Shown here piece after piece: positions 1 to 12,065 of a stretch of 64,000 nucleotides of DNA. This stretch comes from Nymphaea colorata. Taxonomy: Eukaryota; Streptophyta; Magnoliopsida; Nymphaeales; Nymphaeaceae. Both the position numbers and the translations under genes were made by a program. Positions within the stretch are counted from its first letter, which is position 1. The number at the start of each line of letters is the position of its first letter. The stretch covers positions 23,888,131 through 23,952,130 of the forward strand of contig NC_045140.1 in the NCBI RefSeq assembly GCF_008831285.2. Direction: 5' to 3'. A model generated the notes under the pieces. It ran no database searches. It was not told the origin of the DNA and worked only from the letters and a program-made list of their open reading frames with translations.

Positions 1-931
1 ACCAGAACAACCATGTAGTTAATAACCCCCTTTGTTAGATTCAAAGTTTTCCCAAGTAAAAATAATCCATGATTTTTTCAAACTAGCAGATCTCTAAGCA
101 CAAATCCAATCCATCCAAATTGATAGTCATGAGTTTCTTTTTCTCGTTACTTCATAATTTTTTTTTTTAAGGAAAAAAGGGGCTACATGGTTGCGGTCCT
201 TGAGGATCAATGATTTCAATTTTGCTAAAAGGCAGCTGTAGTTAGATTTAAGCATGATAGCAGTGGTATCTCTGGGGATGGGAAAAAAAATTGGAAACTT
301 ATGCCCTCTTAGAATGAAATATCTTTCTTCGAATGACATGAGTTGTGAGCGTTAATAGTCATGAAAATCTTAAATTAAGGCATAATCACATACAATGATG
401 TAGCTTATTAACCTCTTTCATTTCATATATATAGACAGAAATATAAGATCAAAAAATAATTAATATCTTAATAGCAAGAGAAGATAAAATGGTAACTCCC
501 TTAAAAAAAAAAAACTCGGTTGTGTGTTACTTAATTATTTAAAAACAGGGGAGCGTGACACTTAATAATTCAATATCGAAACTAACAAAAGAGTCATCGT
601 CTCCAAAGGAGTTTTAAATTAGAAATGCCGTTGGAAATAATATTTTTGGCCGCCGTAGCTCAGAAACCAGCGCAAAAAGCATATTCCGGATTTTGTGAAG
701 GCGTCGAAAACAGGTGAGAAGAGCTTGATCTACAGGTTCATCATCAGGTATTAACTTGGCATGAGCAGGTGAAGCTGGTGACCGCAAGATCACAAGCTAA
801 ACCGACTAGTCAGAGAAGGACTGGTAGTTTTCCCGCCATCTTAAGCTAACCTGAACGCCATCGCCGACCATCTTGAGTTCGCGATCAGTTTTCGCGGCGG
901 AAGCAGCCGATTCGTCTCTGCGTTTAGGGCC
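1..931. other. AT-rich intergenic DNA and probable 5' leader of the first gene
   Basis: I see no gene in this stretch. Small reading frames here have no recognisable domains. The last part, from about 640, is less AT-rich and leads into the ATG at 932, so it probably holds the promoter and leader of the Gly/Pro-rich gene, but I found no convincing TATA box. The reading frames running backwards through 806-1528 exist because the GC-rich coding exon has few stop codons on its other strand. Confidence 0.5.
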
Positions 932-1442
932 ATGGGACCTGGCGGACCTGGTGGCCCTGGTCCTGGGTTCGGACCAGGCGGTCCGGGGCCTGGGTTCGGT
1001 CCAGGCGGCCCTGGACCTGGGTTCGGCGGCGGACCTTGGGGCGCTGGCTTCGGACCGCCTGGACCTGGGTTTGGGCCTCCTGGGTTCGGACCATGGGGAG
1101 GACCTCCGCCACCGGCTCCTTTCGGTCCGTGGGGAGGACCTCCGCCGCCCATGTTGGGTAACTTCTGGCCTGGCGGCTTCGGTTACGGCTTCGGTGGGTG
1201 CTTGCAGCAGCTGTAAGAATTCTATCGATTTCTTGAAAGAATTCGTGTGTTCATCACATGTTTCCCATACGAAAACAATTCTTTCGGAAGAATTTGAAGA
1301 ACGCGATGAATTTTGTTTTCCGTCTTTCATTTTTTTCCTGCTTTGTTTCAGGCTGCAGATAATGTGTTGTTGCTGGATCTTCGAGGCCTGCTTTGGCGGG
1401 TGCTGTCCACCCTTTGGGCCGCCACCACCTCCACCCTTCTGA
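932..1442 (+). CDS. Small Gly/Pro-rich protein with C-terminal Cys-rich membrane-like module (two exons)
   Basis: The model is join(932..1212,1352..1442), 123 residues. The ATG sits in a strong context (gccATGG). Exon 1 encodes about 90 residues of Gly, Pro and Phe, with three tandem nine-residue units of the form GPGFGPGGP, then GPWGG and PPPP blocks. The donor is CT|GTAAGA at 1213 and the acceptor is TTTCAG ending at 1351, phase 2. Exon 2 encodes a tail with CCCWIFEACF, then Gly-Gly-Cys-Cys and a proline run before TGA at 1440-1442. The gene at 4164 has the same architecture, intron phase and CCCW tail, which supports the splice model. The CCC-hydrophobic-E/D-ACF pattern recalls the C-terminus of plant CYSTM (WIH-type) proteins, small tail-anchored proteins tied to stress and cell fate. 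That assignment is inference, because Trp replaces the fourth Cys. The precise function is unknown. Confidence 0.72.
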
Positions 1443-4163
1443 TCGGTTTTGAATTTTAGTGGTACGCTCTTGGTTCTTGCTTGCAATGAGATGACGATCT
1501 TGCTTGATCCCCAACTGTTCGATTCCAATTATTTGTCTTCTCCTTTGGTTTCTGGCTTTGCTGTACCATATGTAATTTCTTGTTAAATTTGACAGAAACA
1601 ATCATCTGGAATGTGTTATGTTTATCTGTAAACAATATCTGTCTGTCATGATGTACTCGAAACGACCAAATTCAGAGAAAGAATAAATTAAATGTTACAT
1701 AGTTTCATTGTTATGATACCACAGTTTTTGTTACACAGAGATTTGGAGCTGGTTTTTGCTCAAAATGTAATTGATCACCTTACTGTAAGAACCAAACGAG
1801 GACATCCATGGATTAGCTTCTGAATTTGATAAAACAGCGATCTGAAGCTTGGGTATAATTTAAGCCTTTGCTGCCACATTATTTTGAGGTCGTTCAAGTC
1901 CAAAAAATCAAGTCCTGTGCTTCTTTTCTTGAGAATCGGTAGAAATAGAGATTATTAATTCCGAGAGCTTTTTTCGACTAATATTATGATGATGCTATAT
2001 TGTTTGATCCGACATCAATCGGATAAGGTCAAAGAATAAATTCAGGGAAGCAATAGCTTGTAAGAGTTTATAAAGGGGTCATTACCATAAATGGTTGTCC
2101 TGCAATACTCGAACGCGTGTGGCTTAAGGGGGATGGATTGTAACGCTTCAAATGTTTAGTCTTGTATTAAAGATTGTGAAGCCTTCAAGAGTTTATAAAA
2201 GGGTCATTACTTAACCTTTTTAAGGCTGGGTGCGGGTTGGGATCCGTCGAACCAAGGGTCCGAGCTCAGGAGTGGGTCGAGTTGTTATAGTAACATAATA
2301 AGAATTTGAAGCTTGTTCATGGTGAAAATGTATTTGAATGAATCCTCGGTATAATATCATACCATTCTGATATTAAACAAATTCGGGTTTGTGACCCACC
2401 AAATTTCTGTCATGAAGTTCTGAAGAACATGGTTAGACGGCCGTTTATGCTCAAGATGCAGCTAATACATTACCATCATGTCCTTTTCGCTATGAAATTT
2501 TATGGACATGAAGATTTGAAGCTTGATTTGTGCTCAAGATTTTAGCACCCCTTGGCTTTCATATTTGTTCTCAAATAATATTTGCCAGAAGTTGATTTTT
2601 TAATCAGTTTCTGAAACCTGCCCCTGACGGCCCACTGCCATCGCCCCTGCCCCTGTATATTATTCTATCATGAATATTTTCTTGGTGGCCAACAACAAAA
2701 TATAGCTAAACTGGCTTTGAAGATTCATGGAAGGCGGAGCAGTCTGCAATATACCTCTATCTGCTATCTCAAAAATGGTTGCTAGAGTCTCCATTTTTCA
2801 AACGCGCCTATGTTTTGAAACTGTTGCTATTGCAATGTGGAGCTTTTCTTACTGGTTTGGATGTCCTCCTGACGTAGAGAATTTTTTCTGTAATTTTGTT
2901 CTAAGCCTCCAGCAGGCTTTGATTCGCTGTAAGGGCAAAGATCTATTGTAGTTGTAGCTCCTCTTATGGACATAAGCTTTCATAGCCTGAGACGACGTAA
3001 ACTTTCTGCGTTCTCCATTCTTGATCTCAATCCGTTGATTCTGTCATGTTTGCTCAGCACAAAATTTACAGTAATGATCGTAGAATCTGGTGTGGCATGA
3101 TTTTGCTGATAACCCAATAAATTTACACCAACTTCCATGGTTCATATCACTATGCCTGGAACGAGCGGAGAACAATGTAGGAACAATACAAAGACGGGGA
3201 AGGAGAAAGGCTGGGACGGAGGTGGAGGTCACCCTTCCAGCAACTAATGAATCCTGCCGCTGTTTAGTTAGATTTGGCAAGGACACAAAATCCAATTGTT
3301 AATCAGATTTGAACTTGGCATCCAGCCGGGGAATTGAATCTGATTCAAAATCTGAAAGACCATTAAAGATTAACCTGATTACATAGCTTCAGATCGAGAG
3401 TCGAGGCTGCATTAAGAGGTGTGCATTATAAGATCTTCAGTTTAAATAAACTAGGAGGATGGGGCATTGGATAGCCTTGCATCTCAAATTACTCCAGGTT
3501 GATTCGAAGCTTTGTCAAACAACAAATATAAGATCCTTGGATTTCAAATCCACGATAAGCCTGTGAATTAGCACTAAAACCGTTAGTGGGTTCTATGGTG
3601 AAACAAATACACTGTAATGGTGAAACAAACACACTGTATGATCAGGAAATAGTTTTCAAAACTTAAGCCTAAATTCCAACCAAATCAGATAGACCAAAGG
3701 GGATCCTATCCTGCGAGGTAACGCATAAACATCAAATCTTATACTTTTAGTGGGGTCCGAAATTGGCATTTCAAAAAAAAAAGGTCTGGAATCTGATCAG
3801 ATAAAATAGGATCCGGTCAGGTCAGAATTGGTGAAGCTGGATCTTGTTTACATCCTTGTTTTCTGGATTTCTAGTTGCAGAGGCATCGGGGAAACCACAG
3901 AGAGAGACAGATAGAATGGCCGGTGAAACAACCAGTCAAACGGGGGAAGGACAGTTCTGGAGCATCTGATTTGTGTTGGTTTTTCTTCCTCCCCTTTAAA
4001 TGCTTACAGTCATCTCCTTCCCCCTCTCCCCACCACCACTACCCACATCCCCTGTACTTCCTTCCTGTCCGTTGGCTAAATAAGAGAAAGAGGTCACCAT
4101 CCGCTGTAAGCATCAACATCTATAAAGCAGAAGGGAAACAGGCCATAGTTACTGAACTGCAGA
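1443..4163. other. Intergenic DNA between the two paralogues; no gene recognised
   Basis: I see no conserved coding sequence. A 74-codon frame at 2727-2951 (+) matches no family I know. The motif aagagtttataaa(a/g)gggtcattac occurs twice (about 2065 and 2187), a small direct repeat. Stretches such as 2225-2280, rich in GGGTC/GAGCTC words, resemble common plant dispersed repeats. A T- and C-rich pyrimidine tract from about 3975 to 4060, with a TTTAAA at 3995, may be the core promoter and leader of the next gene. Confidence 0.45.
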
Positions 4164-4539
4164 ATGCGACCTCATGGTCCTCATCATCCTCACGGGCCAC
4201 CACCACCTCCTCCTCCACTAGCACCACCCCCACCGCCACCTCCACTCCTACCTCCACCGCCACCGCTTCCTCCTCCACCACCGCCACCACCACCACCAGC
4301 AGGACCTCGGGGCGATTACTGCTGCGCATGCATCAAAGATGTGTAAGTTTCGCTTGGACTTTGTTTTGGGTGCTTTCATTCCATTATGTGCTTGTTTTGT
4401 TTGAAGTAATTGACTTTTGGGGAAGACTGAATTCAATTTCAGGCTCTCAATATTGTGCTGCTGCTGGCTGTTTGAGTCGATCTTCGGTGGGCCTCTCTAT
4501 GCTCCGCTCGCTCCGCCACCTCCTCCTCCTCCTCCCTGA
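4164..4539 (+). CDS. Small Pro-rich protein with C-terminal Cys-rich module (paralogue of the gene at 932)
   Basis: The model is join(4164..4342,4443..4539), 91 residues. Exon 1 encodes a His-Gly-Pro start, long proline runs (up to ten in a row, interrupted by Leu and Ala) and then a short PAGPRGDYCCACIKDV segment. The donor is GATGT|GTAAGT at 4343 and the acceptor is TTTCAG ending at 4442, phase 2. Exon 2 encodes SILCCCWLFESIFGG, a short linker and seven terminal prolines before TGA at 4537-4539. The CCCW-[IL]-F-E-x-x-F-G-G core and the intron position and phase match the upstream gene, so I take the two as a tandem duplicate pair. The Gly/Pro repeat part of the first copy has no counterpart here, so the low-complexity N-terminus has diverged fast. 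A CYSTM-like, membrane-associated role is possible. No function is assigned. Confidence 0.7.
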
Positions 4540-7500
4540 CGGGTACAATCACCAGACAATGACATCCAAACAAACTTCTTCTTCTTCTTCGAGAGTTTGA
4601 CCCTAATGTCTGCGGAACCGTCAAGATTTGTGTGCTGACTTTCTCTGGAGATCGAACTGTTGCCATTGTTGTAGACAAAGATAACCAGTAGTTCTGCAGA
4701 AAAATAAATAGAATAATGTTAGAACAGCAATGCACGAGTTGTTTGCTTCATTGAATGGAAAACATCAAGATAATCTCTTCCTTTCCAGAATTTTCCTCTC
4801 TCACGCTCGCGCTTGCACATGATCGGACTTCATTTAAAATGCAATGTTTCCCCCAACCACCGTGTCTTATGATGACAACGCAAGTTCTTGTGACTTTAAC
4901 ACCCTCCCTACTTCCTTCCAACCATCTATCAATCAAATTATAAAATTTCCCCCAACAAATAGGCAAATAACGAATGAGTACCTATCTTTTTAAAACATCA
5001 AATAAGCACCTAAAGTTCGTATGAATTCACAAACAGCAGCTGTTTGAAAAAAAAAAAAACATGTTAGCAAATAAACAGGTAAATTGCAAATCTACCCATC
5101 CAAATTGTTTTTAACTGTTAAAAACACAAAAACAAGAAATCATCATTCCTCTTTAAAGGGCATCAATGCATAAATAAGAAGAACCGTCCCTAACATCAAT
5201 ATAAAAATAAATACTTTTTGTGGGTTCTTATTTATAGGATATTCGTATATTCAGGCATGAAGTTGTATTCAAATGAGAATAAAAAAAATTCTATATTATA
5301 TTTGAATCTGACTTTTAAATTTCAAATCTATATCTGATCCGGATCCGACTTTTATAATAAAAAACCAGCCAGATAAATAGAATGGAAAATGGATAAACAA
5401 ACATGAATTTATATATCCAGATTTGAATATCCGAATCCAGCATTAATATATCCAAATTTGAATATCTGAACCCGAATCCATAACCAAAATTGAAATTTGA
5501 AGATCTAGTTTCGAGATTAATACATTTAAAAATAGTTCTATTTAGTCCAAGTCGGGATCCTGTCCAATCAAGCGTGGTTTAATTTTCCACCCATTGCTTC
5601 GATAACACACCGTCGTCTTGGTTTAATTAGGTTCAAATGAGTTTCCTTTTTGAGGACTCTCTCTTCCCTCGCTCCCAAATATTCATAAAAATATTAAGAG
5701 GGTGCTTGGGCGATAACCTAAAACCAGGTTTTGAGACACAAATCTTGGTTTTGCTCCAAAACACTATTTTAAGAACTTTTAAATGACATTAAAACTGGGT
5801 TTTGTCTGGGTAGAAATTTTGTAGAAACGTTTAAAACACCAATACACAGTGTTGGAGTCGGAAATTTTTGATTAAAAATGCATTTTAAGTGTAAATTTCA
5901 AATTTTAAGGGGAATTCATATGTAAAAAAAAAACTGAAAATTATGAGATTTAATATGTAAGTAAAGTAAATTTTGTGGGCTGGGGTAGTCGCTTGGCCAC
6001 TGTCAATGCACTTCTAAATGCACTTCTACCATGTAAAAGTTGTTGCAAAGCATAATGATATCACCAAATGGTTAAGAAAATGTTTTTAACTGATCGCTTT
6101 TGAGCAACCACTTAGCTAGGAATACCCATTAACAATACACCTAAAAAACCCAATTTGTCATGTTTTTTGAAATAATTTGGAGCAATTCAAAAGAAATTTA
6201 TCTCTCCATTGACGTGTCAATTTTATTGACGGTGAAATTCTCAAGAGGGTTGGCATAATGAGATTGGTAGGAACTGACAGATGACTAATCAGCGTTTTGA
6301 ACATTCGTAGTGTCAACTCATTGTGCTGTAAAAGAGGAGCCACTGACACGAAAATTGAAGTGCGGCATGGTGACACCTACAGGCACCAAAGCAGGCCTTG
6401 TATTATGAGCGATGAAGGGTTTGGCCCGTTCACCCCAAAATAATATTGATGGTGAAAAATTCCAACCAATTTGCCTAATCTCATCCAGAATAGCAATCCA
6501 AATGCTTATCAACCTCAAAGATCACATCCATTAATACCACAAACTTAAAGCATACACATTAGTATCAGTAGGGATACACTTGGTTTGGATTATACAATGT
6601 ATATGAGCATTTATTTTAGCTGTATTTGGATTTGGGTTCAATCCAATTTTCAAAACATTCAGCCTTACGTCTGATGTAAAGTAAGGATAGACAATGGGCC
6701 GGGTATTCGATGGATAGTTGGGTACCTAACTCGTGAGGGGCCGAGTTTGGGCTAGTTATTTATCTTTCTGACCAACTCAATTAAAAAAATTTGGATCAAT
6801 TAAAAAATTTAGATGGTTGAGAGAAAAACAAAAATGTCAATCAATTTTTTTTTATTATTTTTTTCTTAACCATCTATCATATTGAATTGGATGGTGCAAA
6901 ATAGATAGTTGGGTGACTTTAAAAAGGAGTCATTATTATATATATATTTATATAACACTAGCAACTGTATCACTTGGAAACTTTTGGTGCATTGCTGATA
7001 ACTTTCTTAGAAATTCTTCATGTGTCGTTGTCGTTAATGACACTCTTATAAACTTTTCATGTGTCATTCATAGCACCCTTTTAAAAACTCTTGGTATGTT
7101 CTTAAGGGCTTTTTTTAGATATTAAAATATATAATATTAAGGGTTTCAAATATAGGTAGATATCAAAACAGGTAGTTGATGATCGATGGTAACTAAGTGG
7201 GCTGGGCTTGGGCTGCTAGTATGGACTATAGGCCAGCCGGAACCTGACTTTGTGGAGCCAAACTGTTTGCTGCCATTATGTTAAGCCCCATGGCCAAAAG
7301 GAATCCAACAATCAAAGGAAAAGTTTAACCGTTGGGCCTCAATTGATTGATCTGGTAAAGATAAGTAGTTATTTCCAGGCCAACGCTTCCTGTGAATGAG
7401 AGAGAACATTATGATATAGTGGAATAAGTATACTGTGGATATTATATAGTTAGCATTTTTGTCTCCAAACTTGAACTTCGTTGCACCTTGTTTGGCTTCA

Positions 7501-8200
7501 CTTCCTTTCGCCTCATCGCATTTAACAATATTGATTGGTACTACTACACGAATATCACAAAATTCTTCTTCTTCTTCTTCTTCTTCTTCTTCTTGGCATG
7601 ACCGGGCCATACCCTTCAACTCTTGAAGGTGGAGAAGGAACAAGCGCATTGGAGAAGAAACAAGCTCCTTGGGTCGGCTATTCTAGTACTCTTCGTCTTT
7701 ACAGGTAGGAACGGTAGTGGTTCAGATTTGCAATATCGGATGTGACAACGATATATCAAACAATTGGACGTTGGTCAAGTATTCAGGCTTGAATTCCATA
7801 CCAATGTAAAAGAAGTCGCGCCAAATGGAATTTGATTACCGAAACTGGAATAGTATCTGGACCAAAATCTATCTTGAAACAATTGACAGTCTTGTATATC
7901 TGAATCTGCATTCAAATTTGCATCTAGAATCAGTGATATCTATAATACTTATGGCAGGCGACGGTTGCAGAAGTTGAAGTGGAGTACTGGGAGTGGATGT
8001 GGGGAAGCTTAATTAGCAGAAAATTATGTCCATACGTTAGACGACTATCTAACTAAATGATCATTTTCAATACTGGATCAGATCTCAATCATGCTTGTTT
8101 AAAATTCGGGCCATTGAAAACGGCTCAGCTGGCGACAATACAGTACAGTGTTGCCGATATCAGTCGAATAACAGATATCTAATTTCATGCTTTCTGAAAT
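4540..8200. other. AT-rich intergenic DNA with degenerate repeats
   Basis: I see no recognisable gene. At 5270-5500 there are repeated words of the type aatccgaatcc and atccagatttgaatat, a common plant repeat texture. From about 5700, gggtgcttgggcgataac resembles the start of a non-autonomous DNA element. A (CTT)n microsatellite lies at 7562-7594, and the 122-codon backward frame over it is a run of Glu with no other domain. Confidence 0.45.
7562..7594. repeat. (CTT)n microsatellite
   Basis: About eleven consecutive TTC/CTT units. Read on the other strand they give poly-Glu, which explains an open frame there that I do not believe to be a gene. Confidence 0.9.
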
Positions 8201-10060
8201 AGAAAGATTGTTGGTGAATATGGACCCCATAGATCAAGAAGTAGTAGTTACAAAAATTTTCTATGATGAGATTTCACTCTGAACAAAGTACAAACAGTAG
8301 TTTATTTTGTTTGATAAAACAAGCATCACAAATGCTATTCCCTAAGCCCACATTCTGATCATAAGCATAGAGAAGTTTGTTTTTAAACCATGAAGGGTGG
8401 CCGATCCTTTTGTGCCAACTGGAACTGCTAATAGAGTTTCAGGTTCCCTGTTCTTCGATTTCATGAAGTAATATAAATCCGTTCTTGAGAACACCCAGCC
8501 CAATCATCTTCTGCTTCAGGTCCTGCAAAATACAATTGGATGAATTAAATACTACAGCACAGTTTGAAGGTTTTGCTAATTGGCTGGCCAACATCAAGTT
8601 CAATCTGAAAGTTGGGTACGAAGAAAACATCTTTCAGCGTTATAAGAGGTTAGAATTCTTAGTTTTAAGAAGTTGCAGTAATTGATTGTATTCGTCCAGT
8701 GTCAAGGTTGGTGCAACGTTTTGGCTGTCATCTAAAGCATTGAAAGAGGAGTTTGTAATGCTGTTCACTATGGGTTTGATTCGCTGCTGCGTCATGAACA
8801 GATCCTCTATGCATGATTTCTCTGCCTTCGACTTAGATCCCTTGAAATTTAGGGGAAATCCATTTCCATGCAGTTTGAAGCGCTTATCTCCCGTGTGATC
8901 ATTGCCTTGACAATAGGTGCAGAATAGAGGTTTCCGTTTAGATCCCTTTCTTTGTGATTCTACATTTCATTTCTTTCAACAGATAAACCAATATGATCAT
9001 GTTCTGAACTTGATGCTAAATTTACGTCTTTTTGCTTCTCTTCCTGAAGCACCAGTGAATAGACTTGACCCATGAAAGGTAATGGATCCATCAACAACAT
9101 TTGCTCCCTAATGGCAGTATATGAATCACTAAGACTCATTAGAAAACTCCACAACACGATCCTCCTGCTGTATTTCAGAAATTAATCGTCCCAATAAGCC
9201 TTAAGTCCAGGTGCTGTAATTGTCTCTTGTGTGAGGTTGAGAGACACATATACTGAAATAAGTAATTCTAAATTTTTCTTTTGAAACACATATAGAGAGG
9301 CATCGATTTTGGCTACTTTAAATCCCAATTTTTGAAGATAGATACTTAGCCTTGAGTACCAAGCTCTTGAAGCTTGTTTCAACCCATAGAGTGCTTTATG
9401 TAACTTACAAGACATAGTTGGGTTGCTGCTCATCTTCAAATGCTGGTGGTTGATGCATATAGACATCTTTGACAAAGTCTCAAATGTAAAAATGCATTTT
9501 GAATATCAAGCTACCTTATGGACCATGAGAAATGTCTTCATAGTTGTAGGTTTAACTACATGACTAAATGTTTCAAAATAATGTAGTCCTCTTCCTTTGG
9601 CTATAAGTAGAGCCTTGCACCTCTCCAAAGATCCATCAGCCTTCTTTTTCATTTTAAAAATCCATTTACAGCTTACAATACTTTTTGTTTGATTGGCCGG
9701 AACAAGCGTCCATGTTTTATTTCTTTGTAGTGCGTAGCCTCCATGGCCTCTCTTCTTTCATCTGAGATATGAGTGCTGTGGGAGGAGGATATTTACTGTC
9801 TAAATAAGCCTTTGGTTTGAATGTACTATGATTGTCGGAGTGATGAAGATAATGGGGACTTGAGAAGTCTGCACCCAAATCAGGACGTGGATCTCCACCC
9901 AAGGAATTTGGGGTTTGGTGTTGACTAACCATCTTTCTCAGACGCCATGAGAAATCAGCAATCCGAAGAAATTTTCCAGCAGAGAAGAGAGAACGCTCAG
10001 AAAAGAATTTTCATACTTCTGTTTCGTTATTTCGTTCAGTTTGGTATTTATAGCGATACG
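8200..10060 (-). mobile_element. Rearranged, decayed Ty1/copia retrotransposon remnant
   Basis: Reading on the - strand, the order is as follows. A TATA-like CTATAAATACC at 10053-10043 suggests an LTR-type promoter. An ATG near 9950 opens a short frame. A Gag N-terminus-like HYLHHSDN lies at about 9840-9870. Then reverse-transcriptase pieces run from about 9760 to 9240, including LHKALYGLKQASRAWY. Gag middle sequence (SDSYTAIREQ, VYSLVLQEEKQ) follows at 9157-8960. A Gag zinc knuckle CTYCQGNDHTGDKR at about 8900, with the last Cys replaced, comes next. Finally there is the pre-integrase region (MIGLG..KNG..LLHE) at 8630-8440, and integrase-like debris to about 8200. Many stops and frame changes make it inactive. 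The RT block sits inside gag, which is not the normal gag-PR-INT-RT order, so the copy is chimeric or nested. No clear LTR pair or target duplication was found. Confidence 0.8.
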
Positions 10061-11987
10061 AAGACTTCCCCAGAAGAATCAGGATGCAATCAATCATGAC
10101 TACAATTTCATCCCCTTTTGAACAGAACGTGGTCGTCGGTACAGAGCTGAATATTTGATTCCGATAACAGCAGCTTGCCTCTGATTAGAGTGTCACCCCA
10201 ACTCGGCGGATAATTAGTTTTGTAAATAACTTTGAGCAAGAGGATGCCATTACACACTTCAACAGCTATCATGGGAATATGATATAGACCGACCATCACT
10301 TCTTACGATATGTCGTTGCATGATTTATTTATTTATGTTGGCAGCATGGTGTCGGGCTCTCTGAAAATTTGGCAACATGCCAAACACGAGATTTTCAGAT
10401 TCGCAAAAGCAAAATTGACATTCCAGAAGCAAATTATTATATGTTTCTTTTCCGTCCCCTTTACCTTACTGATTCTCTTTCTATGGCCCTTTTGAAGTGG
10501 GACGAAGGAAAAGCTTGTTTCTATACGCGAACTAATTCTGCTTCAAAAGCAAACATTTTCCTTATTTTGAGTGAGAGATGAAGCACTTCTAATGCAAAGA
10601 TCCTACAAATCTTCAGCATCCTCCTCTCCACTCTTCCTGGTCTACGCATCTGAATGTAACTGATCGGAGATAATATACATTAACAGAGTGATAATGGAAC
10701 CGACAATAGACAGAGAACTTCTTCTTGCAGTAGTCGAAGACGAAAATGCAGAAGCTAGCGTTTCATAGTGAGAAGGAAACAGAAACATGAATAAAAGAGC
10801 AGAGGTTTGTGGTTAGCAAGTTCTGGAAAGCGAGATTCTGAGTCCTTTAGCCAACCATGGTTAAAATTGATCTTCAACTGGGCGTCTGAACTACGAAGTT
10901 GATCGAAACCCCACCTCATAGAAAAGCTTCGGCATGACGGGACGTGCCATCATAAAGCTTCCTCGATAGCTGCCATTATCGTTTTCACGGCTACCATCTT
11001 CAAAGGAACATTTCACCTCTTCAACAATGAGAAAGTGCGATATTTCAATGGGGAAGGAGCTCTCCGTCATGGACGAAAGCCAAAATGCTTGGCTTTTTTG
11101 TTCAACTTTTGTGTGTAGATCGCTGTCCGCTACGGCAGTGACGCTGGTTTGAACGTTAGTTTAGGAGCTTCTTTTCATGTTTTGTCCGGAAACCTTATGG
11201 TCCAACCTAAGGTTCAAAACAGAAAGCGGCACAATGCAGATGAGCATGACTTTACATAGTTATCGATAATAGAATATGAATTCAGCTTTACTTATCTATT
11301 TATCAGAACGACAGACATGAAAACGAACGTGGGTTCGTATATGGGCTTGTGTTTGATAGTATCGGATCTAAAATTCGAAGTTGTATAATAACATAGATTT
11401 TAAATCCATGGATTAGAGATCTCAAATCACTGCTCAAAACAGCGGTGAAACAAATATAATAACAGTCCTAAAATGAAACCTTAACTTCATGTAGCCCCAT
11501 GAATTAGCAGCAATTGGGTGAGGTGAGCATACTCCCGTGGCTACCACCTTGCTCAGAGAACTATTCTCCTGAACGTTATTGGTCCCTAAAAAAACTCTAA
11601 ACCTCCAGAGTTAAGGGGACGAAGGTGCGGCTACGGCGAACTTAGTTATATGCAGAGGTTCTTGTGCATTATACAGTTAGTCTTTTGTTAGAGATTGTGC
11701 ACCATGCATGCTATGCACTTAATCATCTCTCCGGATATGGCTTCTGTTTTGAGTAATGAGCTTCGTAAACTCTCCCCGTTCACCTAAATGAAAAAAAAAA
11801 ACTTTAAATACGACTCAGTCATAGAAATCCCAAATAATTGAACATGAAAAATCTATGATTGTTTTTTAATCCAACTTTGCGACATTTTGAGACCACCTTT
11901 ATGGTCAGATTTTCTTTGAAAAGGTACTTGAAAAAAAGCAGGACGGTGCACTTTTCACTGTAAACAATTGACATTGCACTTTTGCTG

Positions 11988-11988
<1 letters not shown>

Positions 11989-12059
<71 letters not shown>
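11989..12059. repeat. (TA)n microsatellite
   Basis: An unbroken run of TA dinucleotides about 70 bases long in AT-rich intergenic DNA. Confidence 0.95.

Positions 12060-12065
<6 letters not shown>

Noticed and set aside
806-1528. Long backward reading frames opposite the Gly/Pro-rich gene (up to 240 codons)
   Set aside because: They are mirror frames of a GC-rich repeat exon, with Arg/Pro-rich low-complexity translation and no domain; the + strand model has splice sites and a paralogue.
4120-4436. Backward Val/Glu-rich and Trp-rich frames opposite the polyproline exon
   Set aside because: They are only the reverse of CCT/CCA repeats.
7281-7649. 122-codon frame with a poly-Glu run
   Set aside because: The run comes from the (CTT)n microsatellite and the rest matches nothing.
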